From Nocardioides iriomotensis (GTDB lineage: Bacteria > Actinomycetota > Actinomycetes > Propionibacteriales > Nocardioidaceae): a stretch of DNA of 33,237 bases. Under the pieces are notes generated by a model. It did not search any database. It was not told the DNA's origin and was given only the letters and a program-made list of their open reading frames with translations. The position numbers and the translations under genes are program-made. Location of the stretch: positions 1-33,237 of the forward strand of contig NZ_SDPU01000038.1 in NCBI RefSeq assembly GCF_004168035.1, written 5' to 3'. Below are positions 14,845-21,930 of this stretch, in pieces; the first letter of the stretch is position 1, and the number at the start of each line of letters is the position of its first letter.

Positions 14845-15444
14845 GTGACCGACCACGTCCCGACGCCCGGGCCGCTGCGCCTCGGGGCCGTCGTCCTCGC
14901 CGGTGGCACGGCCGCACGGATGGACGGGATCGACAAGGCCTCGATCGAGCTCGGCGGCGTCACGCTCCTCGAGCGCGCGCTGGCGGCGACGATGTCGGCG
15001 CTGGAGGTCGTCGTGGTCGGGACCGAGGTGCCGACCACCCGTCCGGTGACGTTCACCCGGGAGGATCCCGCCGGCGGCGGTCCCGCGGCCGGGCTGCTGG
15101 CGGGCCTGGACGGCTTCTGGCGGATGCCCGACCTGGTCTGCGTGCTCGCGGTCGACATGCCGCGGGTGGACGCCGGGACCGTCGCGCGGCTGACCTGGGC
15201 GGTGGAGGCCGACGCCGCGGTGGACGGCGCCTGGCTGGTCGACGCGGACGGTCGCGAGCAACCGCTGGCGGCGGTGTACCGCACCGCGTCCCTGACCGCG
15301 GCCCGGCCGGCGTCCCGTGAGGACGAGCACGGCCTGCCGGTCCGCCGCCTGCTGGGTGGGCTGCGGATCGCGCCCGTCGCCCCGGTCGGCGACGAGGCCC
15401 GCGACGTCGACACCTGGGAAGACCTGCGCGACCTCGGCGGCTGA
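14845..15444 (+). CDS. MobA-like molybdenum cofactor nucleotidyltransferase
   Basis: 199 aa. The N-terminal nucleotide-binding signature reads LAGGTAARMDGIDKASI, matching the LAGGxSxRMGxDKA motif of MobA except that the Gly after RM is Asp. VLAVDMP is the metal-binding aspartate motif. GGGPAAGLLAGL and EQPLAAVY complete the family pattern. It should attach GMP (or CMP) to molybdopterin. The IorAB-type hydroxylase in this window belongs to a family usually carrying the cytosine form, so a MocA-like role is also possible. Start GTG, leaderless type. A separate DUF6457 gene lies 1.4 kb downstream. Confidence 0.78.
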   Translation: MTDHVPTPGPLRLGAVVLAGGTAARMDGIDKASIELGGVTLLERALAATMSALEVVVVGTEVPTTRPVTFTREDPAGGGPAAGLLAGLDGFWRMPDLVCVLAVDMPRVDAGTVARLTWAVEADAAVDGAWLVDADGREQPLAAVYRTASLTAARPASREDEHGLPVRRLLGGLRIAPVAPVGDEARDVDTWEDLRDLGG

Positions 15445-15465
15445 ACCGGTTGCGGGCGTGGCGCC

Positions 15466-15501
15466 CCAATGATTCAATGACCTAACTCATTCAGTCATTG
15501 G
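15466..15501. promoter_or_regulatory. Long dyad operator upstream of the membrane protein/GntR operon
   Basis: Two 15-bp arms (15466-15480 and 15487-15501) match at 13 of 15 positions around the centre CCTAAC. The ends CCAATGA/TCATTGG and the inner AATGA/TCATT are perfect. It is AT-rich compared with its surroundings and sits 17 bp before the first start codon. Most likely the binding site for the GntR-type repressor encoded in the operon, giving autoregulation. Confidence 0.7.
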
Positions 15502-15518
15502 ATCGTCGGGGGTGGAGC

Positions 15519-16409
15519 ATGGCCGCTGGCCTGCTGTTCGTCGTGCCGCTGTTCGGGCTGCTGCTCGTCGGCGTCGTCGTGCTGGTCGTGCTGGCGGCGA
15601 CGCACTCGCCGGACGCCGCCCTCCCGCACGAGGTCGCGTCCGCCCGCCGGCACGGCGTCGTGGTCTCGGTCGTGGCGACGACCGTGCTGCTGCTCGGGGC
15701 GGTCGTGCTCACCGGGATGACCGCGCGCTCGCTGCAGGGGACACCGGTGCTGGCCGCGGCCGTGCCCCTGCTCGCCGCGGCCGGCGCGCTCGTCGTGCTC
15801 CTGGTGGGGGAGCTGACCTGGCCGCGACCGAAGGGCGCCACGCGCACCGCCGTCCTCAGCGACCGCAGGGTTCGCGACCTGGCCCGCGGCGGCTGGGCCG
15901 TGACGGCGCTCCTGGTCTCCGGCGGCCTCGCCCTCGTCGTCGTGGTGGGGGCGGTGCTCGCCGACGGGTCCGGCCGCACGATCACCACCACGTCGGTGGG
16001 CAACCGGGTCTCCGCCACCGCGGGCCCCTTCCCCGGCGTCGTGTACGGCGGGCCGCAGCTGGCCGCGCTGGTCATCGCCGTCGCGCTGGTCGCCCTGGTG
16101 CTGTGGGCCGCGACCAACCGGGCCGCCGTCGTGACCGCCGACCCCGCCACCGACGCGCTGCTGCGCCGGTCGTCGGCCGCACGCGCCTTCCGGATCCTCA
16201 CCTTCGCGGTGCTGCTGACGCTGGCCGCCGACCTGTTCTACGGCGGGAGCGCCGCCCAGCGGGTCCACGACGGCGCGTTCGCGAGCGCGGTCGCCGTCGC
16301 CGCCACCCTGGCGGGCCTGCTGTGCGGCGTGCTCTCCCTGGTGGCGCTGCTGTTCCCGGTCCCGCGGCTCACCCGCTCGGCGCTGCCGCAGCACCCGGTG
16401 CGCGTGTGA
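15519..16409 (+). CDS. Multi-pass membrane protein co-transcribed with a GntR regulator
   Basis: 296 aa with about seven predicted membrane helices; the first (LLFVVPLFGLLLVGVVVLVV) starts at residue 5. An extracytoplasmic loop after the fourth helix (DGSGRTITTTSVGNRVSATAG) is the only long soluble part. It resembles the poorly characterised membrane proteins of the DUF1648/YtrA-associated class by context more than by clear motif. The ATG at 15519 follows GGGGGTGGAG at a short distance. Its stop overlaps the GntR start by 4 nt (GTGA), so the two proteins are made together. Probably an envelope-stress or permease-like component under the co-encoded repressor. Confidence 0.65.
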   Translation: MAAGLLFVVPLFGLLLVGVVVLVVLAATHSPDAALPHEVASARRHGVVVSVVATTVLLLGAVVLTGMTARSLQGTPVLAAAVPLLAAAGALVVLLVGELTWPRPKGATRTAVLSDRRVRDLARGGWAVTALLVSGGLALVVVVGAVLADGSGRTITTTSVGNRVSATAGPFPGVVYGGPQLAALVIAVALVALVLWAATNRAAVVTADPATDALLRRSSAARAFRILTFAVLLTLAADLFYGGSAAQRVHDGAFASAVAVAATLAGLLCGVLSLVALLFPVPRLTRSALPQHPVRV

Positions 16410-16792
16410 CCGCCACCCCCGCGGTGAGCGTGACGCTGGACCTGCTCGCCGCCACCCCGCCGTACGAGCAGGTGCGCGCCCAGCTCGCCGGCCACATCCG
16501 CGCGGGGGCGCTGCAGCCCGGCGACAAGCTGCCGGTGGTGCGGGCGCTCGCGGCCGACCTGGGGGTGGCGACCAACACCGTCGCGCGGGCCTACCGCGAG
16601 CTGGAGGCGGGCGGCCTGGTCACCACGCGGCGCCGGGTCGGCACGATCGTGCAGGCGGGCAGCGGCAGCGAGGTGGAGCCGGCGCTGCTGGCCCAGGCGA
16701 AGGCGTTCGCCCGGTCAGCCCGCGTCGCCGGGCTGAGCGACGACGAGACGATCGACCTGGTGCGGGGAGCGCTCAGCGCATCGGGGGGCTGA
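16406..16792 (+). CDS. GntR-family repressor, YtrA subfamily
   Basis: 128 aa, the short length of the YtrA subfamily: a winged-helix domain plus a two-helix tail, no ligand-binding domain. PPYEQVRAQLAGHIRAGAL and PGDKLPVVRALAADLGVATNTVARAY are the classic GntR DNA-binding region (about 19-75), followed by the wing RRRVGTIV. The GTG start at 16406 overlaps the upstream stop in GTGA. It probably binds the 36-bp dyad at 15466-15501 and represses its own operon until relieved by an unknown signal. Confidence 0.93.
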   Translation: MTATPAVSVTLDLLAATPPYEQVRAQLAGHIRAGALQPGDKLPVVRALAADLGVATNTVARAYRELEAGGLVTTRRRVGTIVQAGSGSEVEPALLAQAKAFARSARVAGLSDDETIDLVRGALSASGG

Positions 16793-16798
16793 CCGGTC

Positions 16799-16827
16799 TT
16801 GCAACTTGGCAGGGACCGTTAGACGCT
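16799..16827 (+). promoter_or_regulatory. Promoter of DUF6457 gene: TTGCAA, 17 bp, GACGCT
   Basis: -35-like TTGCAA at 16799-16804, 17-nt spacer, -10-like GACGCT at 16822-16827, then 6 nt to the GTG at 16834. Leaderless geometry with a recognisable -35. Confidence 0.5.
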
Positions 16828-16833
16828 GGATGG

Positions 16834-17130
16834 GTGACCCTGCACGACTGGATCGACGAGCTCTGCGACGCGCTGGACATCGACGCCGAGATCGACGAGG
16901 GCATCATCCTGGACGTGGCGCGCGACGCCGCCCACGCCGTCGAGCGCGTGGCCGCGCCGATCTCGACCTTCCTGCTCGGCTACGCCGCGGCCCTCTCCGA
17001 CGCCAGCCCCGAGAAGCTCGAGGAGCTGGCCGGCCGGGTGACCGAGCTGGCCGAGAAGTGGGGCGGCGAGAAGGACGAGATGGAGGACGTCGAGGTCGAG
17101 GTCGACGACGACCTCGTCGACGCCGAGTGA
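16834..17130 (+). CDS. DUF6457-type protein
   Basis: 98 aa. The N-terminal WIDELCDALDIDAEIDEGII, the central LDVARDAAHAVERVAAPISTFLLGYAA and the acidic C-terminus (EDVEVEVDDDLVDAE) match the small helical DUF6457 domain as I know it. In other actinobacteria I recall this domain at the C-terminus of MobA-like nucleotidyltransferases, which would link it to molybdenum cofactor maturation; here it is a separate gene near a MobA-like gene. Function is not established. Start GTG 16834 is supported by the promoter spacing. Confidence 0.7.
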   Translation: MTLHDWIDELCDALDIDAEIDEGIILDVARDAAHAVERVAAPISTFLLGYAAALSDASPEKLEELAGRVTELAEKWGGEKDEMEDVEVEVDDDLVDAE

Positions 17131-17162
17131 CCGCCCGTCCCTGAGCGCCTGGGGCGCTTCGC

Positions 17163-17168
17163 TAGCGT
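17163..17168 (+). promoter_or_regulatory. -10 element TAGCGT of quinone oxidoreductase gene (leaderless)
   Basis: TAGCGT ends 7 nt before the ATG at 17176, with no ribosome site between. Confidence 0.5.
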
Positions 17169-17175
17169 CGGCCCC

Positions 17176-18159
17176 ATGCGTGCCGTCGTCGTCACCGAGC
17201 CCGGAGGACCCGAGGTCCTCACCGTCCGCGACCTTCCGGACCCCGAGCCGGGCCCGGGCGAGGTCGTGCTCGACGTCGCCGGCACCGCCGTCAACCGCGC
17301 CGACCTGCTCCAGCGGCAGGGCCACTACCCGCCGCCGCCCGGCGCCTCCGACGTGCTCGGGCTCGAGTGCTCCGGCACCGTCGCCGCCGTCGGCGAGGGG
17401 GTCGAGCGCTGGCAGGTCGGCGACGAGGTGTGCGCGCTGCTCGCCGGTGGCGGCTACGCCTCGAAGGTCGCCGTACCTGCGGGGCAGCTGATGCCGGTGC
17501 CCGAGGGCCTCGACCTGGTGAGCGCGGCGGCGCTGCCCGAGGTGGCGTGCACGGTGTGGTCCAACGTGTTCATGGTGGCCGGGCTGCGGGCCGACGAGAC
17601 GCTGCTCGTGCACGGCGGCGCGGGCGGGATCGGCACGCACGCGATCCAGGTGGCGCACGCGCTCGGCGCGACGGTGCTCACCACGGCCGGTTCCGCGGAG
17701 AAGCTGGAGCTGTGCCGTTCGCTCGGCGCGGACGTGGCGATCGGCTACCGGGAGCAGGACTTCGTCGAGGAGGTACGGCGCGCGACGGACGGTCGCGGGG
17801 TCGACGTCATCCTCGACAACATGGGCGCGAAGTACCTCGACCGCAACATCGACGCCCTCGCGCTCGAGGGCAGGCTCGTCATCATCGGGATGCAGGGCGG
17901 GGCCAAGGCCGAGCTCGACATCAGCACGCTGCTGCGCAAGCGCGCCGCGGTGATCGCGACCACCCTGCGCTCGCGGCCGACCGAGGAGAAGGCCGCGATC
18001 TGCGCCGCTGTCGTCGAGCACGTCTGGCCGCTCGTCGCCGACGGCGCCGTACGGCCGATCGTGCACACGACGCTGCCGCTCGACCGCGTCGGCGAGGCGC
18101 ACGCGCTGATGGCCGACAGCGGTCACAGCGGCAAGATCGTGCTCACGCCCGCCTCGTAG
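17176..18159 (+). CDS. NADPH:quinone oxidoreductase, PIG3-like zinc-independent MDR
   Basis: 327 aa. GroES-like N-terminal domain with AVNRADLLQRQGHYPPPPGASDVLG, a signature of the PIG3/QOR branch of medium-chain dehydrogenases. The structural-zinc cysteines of alcohol dehydrogenases are absent. The Rossmann NADPH loop is HGGAGGIGTHAIQVA (about 152-166). VNRADLLQRQG and SLGADVAIGYREQDF fit PIG3. It reduces quinones by one- or two-electron transfer in the cytosol, with a probable detoxification role. A leaderless -10 precedes it, and its stop codon TAG is itself the first part of the next gene's -10. Confidence 0.92.
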   Translation: MRAVVVTEPGGPEVLTVRDLPDPEPGPGEVVLDVAGTAVNRADLLQRQGHYPPPPGASDVLGLECSGTVAAVGEGVERWQVGDEVCALLAGGGYASKVAVPAGQLMPVPEGLDLVSAAALPEVACTVWSNVFMVAGLRADETLLVHGGAGGIGTHAIQVAHALGATVLTTAGSAEKLELCRSLGADVAIGYREQDFVEEVRRATDGRGVDVILDNMGAKYLDRNIDALALEGRLVIIGMQGGAKAELDISTLLRKRAAVIATTLRSRPTEEKAAICAAVVEHVWPLVADGAVRPIVHTTLPLDRVGEAHALMADSGHSGKIVLTPAS

Positions 18160-18162
18160 GGT
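18157..18162 (+). promoter_or_regulatory. -10 element TAGGGT of bpa, built on the upstream stop codon
   Basis: TAGGGT includes the TAG stop of the oxidoreductase gene (18157-18159) and ends 7 nt before the bpa ATG at 18170. Leaderless geometry. Confidence 0.5.
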
Positions 18163-18169
18163 GGACCCC

Positions 18170-18784
18170 ATGAGCGAAACCCGCCCCGAGCAGACCGACG
18201 ACCCGCACGTGGTCGTGATCGGCCCCGACGGCATGGCCGTCGCCGGCGGCGCGGGCGGCCGGCACAGCGCCGAGCTGTCCGAGGAGGAAGCCGAGGAGAC
18301 GGAGCGCCAGATCACCGACCTGGTGGAGCAGCCCGCGAAGGTCATGCGGATCGGCAGCATGATCCGCCAGCTGCTCGAGGAGGTGAAGGCGGCACCGCTC
18401 GACGAGGCCAGCCGCGCCCGGCTCGCCGGCATCCACCGCTCGTCGATCAAGGAGCTCGAGGCCGGGCTCGCGCCGGAGCTGGTCGAGGAGCTGGAGCGGC
18501 TGTCGCTGCCGTTCAGCTCCGACACCCCGTCCGAGGCGGAGCTGCGCATCGCCCAGGCGCAGCTCGTCGGCTGGCTGGAGGGCCTGTTCCACGGCATCCA
18601 GACCGCGATCTACGCCCAGCAGGTCGCCGCCCGGGCCCAGCTCGAGCAGATGCGCCGCGCCCTGCCGCCCGGCATGGTGCCCAGCGACGAGGCGCTGCAG
18701 GCCGCCCAGGCTGCCCGCGCCGCCCGCGCCGGTCACCCGCACGACGAGGGCGACGACCCGGGTCGCAGCGGGATGTACCTCTGA
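18170..18784 (+). CDS. bpa: Bacterial proteasome activator (Bpa family)
   Basis: 204 aa. Bpa/PafE proteins form dodecameric rings that cap the 20S proteasome and feed it disordered proteins without ATP. Seen here: an N-terminal VVVIGPDGM strand, a long acidic four-helix core (EEEAEETERQITDLVEQPAKVMRIGSM; DEASRARLAGIHRSSIKELEAGL; LSLPF; AQAQLVGWLEGLFHGIQTAIYAQQ) and a C-terminus ending GMYL. The last four residues are the docking motif; in M. tuberculosis it is GQYL, so Met replaces Gln. Length fits the family. The ATG at 18170 is used rather than a GTG at 18161, because the -10 TAGGGT ends 7 nt before it and no family protein has the extra MDP. No proteasome subunit gene is in the window. Confidence 0.93.
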   Translation: MSETRPEQTDDPHVVVIGPDGMAVAGGAGGRHSAELSEEEAEETERQITDLVEQPAKVMRIGSMIRQLLEEVKAAPLDEASRARLAGIHRSSIKELEAGLAPELVEELERLSLPFSSDTPSEAELRIAQAQLVGWLEGLFHGIQTAIYAQQVAARAQLEQMRRALPPGMVPSDEALQAAQAARAARAGHPHDEGDDPGRSGMYL

Positions 18785-18805
18785 GGAGTCGGCGGGAAGC
18801 ACCTG

Positions 18806-18826
18806 TGACGCGGGTTTGGTGCGTCA
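18806..18826. terminator. Weak hairpin between convergent bpa and dehydratase genes
   Basis: TGACGC (18806-18811) pairs with GCGTCA (18821-18826) over a 9-nt loop. It spans the dehydratase stop codon. Short stem; low support. Confidence 0.3.
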
Positions 18827-19105
18827 GACCAGCCCGTCGATCTGACCGGCGAGCGCCAGATCCTTCGCGGTGATCCCGCCCTCGGAGTGCGTCGAGAGCC
18901 GGAACGTCAGCGTCCGCCAGCGGATGTCGATGTCGGGGTGGTGGTCGGCCTCCTCGGCGACCTCCGCGACCCGCCGTACCGCGTCGATGCCCTCGAGGAA
19001 CGACGGCGCCTCCACTTCCCGCACGAGCGTGTCGCCGTCCTGCGACCACGCGGACAGGTCACCGGACAATGCGTTGTCGATCTCCTGCTGGTCGAGAAGT
19101 GCCAT
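18824..19105 (-). CDS. Pterin-4a-carbinolamine dehydratase family protein
   Basis: 93 aa. The active-site signature is EADHHPDIDIRW (His 55, His 56, Pro 57) with a second His at 73 in LSTHSEGGITAKD. The enzyme dehydrates 4a-hydroxytetrahydropterin in aromatic amino acid hydroxylase recycling; in bacteria lacking those hydroxylases the same fold has been linked to molybdopterin metabolism and DNA binding. No hydroxylase gene is in the window. The ATG at 19105 is preceded by TACGGT ending 6 nt upstream (leaderless). Confidence 0.92.
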   Translation of the reverse strand: MALLDQQEIDNALSGDLSAWSQDGDTLVREVEAPSFLEGIDAVRRVAEVAEEADHHPDIDIRWRTLTFRLSTHSEGGITAKDLALAGQIDGLV

Positions 19106-19111
19106 GCCCCG

Positions 19112-19178
19112 ACCGTACGGCGAGAGGCCACTCGACGCACGACACGCCGACGAAGCCGGTGGGGATGTGGCCTCTCGC
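19112..19178 (-). promoter_or_regulatory. Leaderless -10 and flanking 12-bp inverted repeat between sdhB and the dehydratase gene
   Basis: -10-like TACGGT at 19117-19112 is 6 nt from the ATG at 19105. GCGAGAGGCCAC (19120-19131) and GTGGCCTCTCGC (19167-19178) are exact reverse complements 35 bp apart, straddling the -35 region. The pair could be a looped operator or, in RNA, a long-loop terminator for sdhB. Confidence 0.45.
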
Positions 19179-19182
19179 GCCC

Positions 19183-19968
19183 CTACGCCGGACCGTGCTC
19201 CTCGGAGCGGGTGCCGCGGTCGGAGCGCTTGAAGATCTTCTCGCCGAGCCAGACGACCGGGTCGTACTTGCGGTCCACGACGCGTTCCTTCATCGGGATG
19301 ATCGCGTTGTCGGTGATCTTGATGCCCTCGGGGCAGACCTCGGTGCAGCACTTGGTGATGTTGCACATCCCGATGCCGGCGGCCTCCTGCGCGAGGGCGC
19401 GCCGGTCGTGGGTGTCGAGCGGGTGCATGTCGAGCTCGGCGTACCGCAGGAAGAACCGCGGGCCGGCGAACGCCTGCTTGTTGTCCTCGTGGTCGCGCAC
19501 GACGTGGCAGGTGTTCTGGCACAGGAAGCACTCGATGCACTTGCGGAACTCCTGGCCGCGCTCGACGTCCTCCTGCTTCATCCGGCGCTTGCCGTCGGGG
19601 TCGCGGGGGGTGAGCCGGGCGGCGGGGAGCTGCTTGGCCTTCTCGTAGTTGTACGAGACGTCGGTGACGAGGTCGCGGATCACCGGGAAGGCGCGCATCG
19701 GCGTGACGGTGATCGTCTCGGACTCGTCGAAGTCGGAGAGCCGGGTCATGCACATGAGCCGGGGCCGGCCGTTGATCTCGGCGGAGCAGGAGCCGCACTT
19801 GCCGGCCTTGCAGTTCCAGCGCACGGCGAGGTCGCCGGCCTGCGTCGCCTGGAGCCGGTGGATCGCGTCGAGGACGACCTCGCCCTCCTCGACCGCGACG
19901 TTGTAGTCGCCGAGCTCGCCGCCGGACGCGTCGCCGCGCCAGACCCGCATCTTCAGGTTGTAGCCCAT
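19183..19968 (-). CDS. sdhB: Succinate dehydrogenase iron-sulfur subunit
   Basis: 261 aa. The N-terminal [2Fe-2S] ligands are Cys 53, 58, 61 and 73 (WNCKAGKCGSC...C). The C-terminal ferredoxin domain has CIECFLC (Cys 144, 147, 150), Cys 154, CNITKCC (202, 207, 208) and Cys 212 with Pro. It passes electrons from SdhA flavin to the membrane anchor. Length and the acidic/basic tail match mycobacterial Sdh1 (Rv0247c type). The ATG overlaps the sdhA stop in TGATG, so translation is coupled. A long-loop inverted repeat follows the stop. Confidence 0.96.
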   Translation of the reverse strand: MGYNLKMRVWRGDASGGELGDYNVAVEEGEVVLDAIHRLQATQAGDLAVRWNCKAGKCGSCSAEINGRPRLMCMTRLSDFDESETITVTPMRAFPVIRDLVTDVSYNYEKAKQLPAARLTPRDPDGKRRMKQEDVERGQEFRKCIECFLCQNTCHVVRDHEDNKQAFAGPRFFLRYAELDMHPLDTHDRRALAQEAAGIGMCNITKCCTEVCPEGIKITDNAIIPMKERVVDRKYDPVVWLGEKIFKRSDRGTRSEEHGPA

Positions 19969-21854
19969 CAGCTCTCCTCGAACAGCGTCTTCAGGTCGTC
20001 CGGCATGACCGGCAGCGGCTGGTGCTTCAGGTCGACGGAGTCGCTGTCCGACGGCAGCGTGAGGACGAGGTTCAGCGCGCCCCACCCGTCGTCGGGCGTG
20101 GGGTAGTCGTCACGCGTGTGCCCCCCGCGCGACTCCTGCCGCTCGAGCGCGGCCTTGGCGATGCACTCGGAGACGACGAGCATGTTGGCGAGGTCGAGAG
20201 CGAGGTGCCAGCCCGGGTTGTACTGCCGGTGCCCCTCGACCGAGAGGCGCTTGGCCCGCTCCTTGAGCCGCTCGATCTCGGCGAGCGAGTCCCGCAGCTC
20301 AGCCTCGGTGCGGATGATCCCGACCAGTCGCTGCATGACGTCCTGCAGGTCCGTCTGGATCGTGTACGGGTTCTCTCCGCCCTCCACCTCGAACGGGTGC
20401 AGCGCCGCCGCCGAGGCGGCCTTGACCTGCTCGGCGCTGACGGTCGGCCGCTGCTTGGTGCGCATGGAGTGGTACGCCGCGTTGTGGCCGGCGCGCCGGC
20501 CGAAGACCAGCAGGTCGCTCAGCGAGTTGCCGCCGAGCCGGTTGGAGCCGTGCATGCCGCCGGCCACCTCGCCCGCGGCGTACAGACCTTCGACGATGCT
20601 CTGCTCGGTGTCGGCGTCGACCTCGACCCCACCCATCACGTAGTGGCAGGTCGGCCCGACCTCCATGGGCTCCTGGGTGATGTCGACGTCGGCGAGCTCC
20701 TTGAACTGGTGGTACATCGACGGCAGCCGGCGCCTGATGAAGTCGGGGCTGCGACGGCTCGCGATGTCGAGGTACACGCCGCCGTGCGGTGACCCGCGGC
20801 CGGCCTTGATCTCGGAGTTGATCGCGCGGGCGACCTCGTCACGGGGGAGCAGCTCGGGCGGGCGGCGGTGGTTCTTCTTGTCGGTGTACCAGCCCTCGGC
20901 CTCCTCGATGGTGTCGGCCGTCTCCTTCTTGAAGAACTCGGGGATGTAGTCGAACATGAACCGCTCGCCCTCGGCGTTCTTCAGCACGCCGCCGTCGCCG
21001 CGCACCGACTCGGTGACGAGGAGTCCCTTGACCGACGGGGGCCAGACCATGCCGGTCGGGTGGAACTGGACGAACTCCATGTTGATGAGCGAGGCGCCCG
21101 CGCGCATCGCGAGGGCGTGGCCGTCGCCGGTGTACTCCCAGGAGTTCGACGTCACCTGGTAGCTCTTGCCGATGCCGCCGGTGGCGAGCACGACGGTCGG
21201 CGACTCGAAGACGACGAAGCGGCCGGTCTCGCGCCAGTAGCCGAAGGCACCGCTGATCCGGCCGCCTGTCCCTCCTGAGCCTGTCGAAGGGTCGCGGAAC
21301 AGCTCGGTGACCGTGAACTCCATGAACACGTCGATGTCGAGGTCGACCGCCCGCTGCTGGAGGGTGCGGATCATCTCCAGCCCGGTGCGGTCGCCGACGT
21401 GGGCGAGCCGGGCGTAGCGGTGGCCGCCGAAGTCGCGCTGGGAGATCAGGCCGTCCGCGGTGCGGTCGAAGAGCGCGCCCCACTCCTCGAGCTCGAGCAC
21501 CCGCTCCGGCGCCTCCTGGGCGTGCAGCTGCGCCATCCGCCAGTTGTTGAGCATCTTCCCGCCGCGCATGGTGTCGCGGAAGTGCACCCGCCAGTTGTCG
21601 TCGGCGTAGAGGTTGCCCATCGCGGCCGCGATGCCGCCCTCGGCCATCACGGTGTGCGCCTTGCCCAGCAGGGACTTGCACACGATGGCCACGCGCGCGC
21701 CCGCATCGTGGGCCGCGATCGCCGCGCGGAGGCCCGCGCCACCCGCGCCGATCACGACGACGTCGTACTCGTGGCGCTCGATCCCGGTGTCGACACCCGC
21801 GTCCGTGCGGTTGCCGGTCATCGGATGACGGTCGTCATGTGTTGCCTCAGTCAT
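19968..21854 (-). CDS. sdhA: Succinate dehydrogenase flavoprotein subunit
   Basis: 628 aa. Oxidises succinate to fumarate. VVVIGAGGAGLRAAIAA (33-49) is the FAD dinucleotide fold; His 67 in GKAHTVMAEGG is the covalent FAD attachment site. FHPTGM, GGNSLSDLLVFGRRAG and the capping-domain Arg/His motifs are present, so the enzyme looks active. Similar in length and sequence style to mycobacterial Sdh1 flavoproteins. Residues about 188-196 (DPSTGSGGT) are encoded by a short repeat-like insert with A-ending codons, unlike the rest of the gene. Start ATG 21854 has a GAAAGG ribosome site. The 76-bp gap to sdhC contains purine-rich GAGCGGAGGAGCG-like repeats. Confidence 0.97.
   Translation of the reverse strand: MTEATHDDRHPMTGNRTDAGVDTGIERHEYDVVVIGAGGAGLRAAIAAHDAGARVAIVCKSLLGKAHTVMAEGGIAAAMGNLYADDNWRVHFRDTMRGGKMLNNWRMAQLHAQEAPERVLELEEWGALFDRTADGLISQRDFGGHRYARLAHVGDRTGLEMIRTLQQRAVDLDIDVFMEFTVTELFRDPSTGSGGTGGRISGAFGYWRETGRFVVFESPTVVLATGGIGKSYQVTSNSWEYTGDGHALAMRAGASLINMEFVQFHPTGMVWPPSVKGLLVTESVRGDGGVLKNAEGERFMFDYIPEFFKKETADTIEEAEGWYTDKKNHRRPPELLPRDEVARAINSEIKAGRGSPHGGVYLDIASRRSPDFIRRRLPSMYHQFKELADVDITQEPMEVGPTCHYVMGGVEVDADTEQSIVEGLYAAGEVAGGMHGSNRLGGNSLSDLLVFGRRAGHNAAYHSMRTKQRPTVSAEQVKAASAAALHPFEVEGGENPYTIQTDLQDVMQRLVGIIRTEAELRDSLAEIERLKERAKRLSVEGHRQYNPGWHLALDLANMLVVSECIAKAALERQESRGGHTRDDYPTPDDGWGALNLVLTLPSDSDSVDLKHQPLPVMPDDLKTLFEES
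21274..21290. repeat. REP-like element CCTGAGCCTGTCGAAGG inside sdhA
   Basis: The 17-bp sequence CCTTCGACAGGCTCAGG (minus strand) matches a short element I know as widely dispersed in high-GC bacteria. Here it is in frame and encodes PSTGSG, with codons ACA, TCA, GGA and ACA that stand out against the G/C-ending codons around it. It lies in a surface-loop position of SdhA between FRD and GRISGAFGYW. Confidence 0.65.
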
Positions 21855-21930
21855 TCAGAGCCTTTCGGGGTCCCCGCGGCGGTGCGAGCGGAGGAGCGAA
21901 GCGGGGGAGCGAGCAGCGTCGTGGGGTGAT

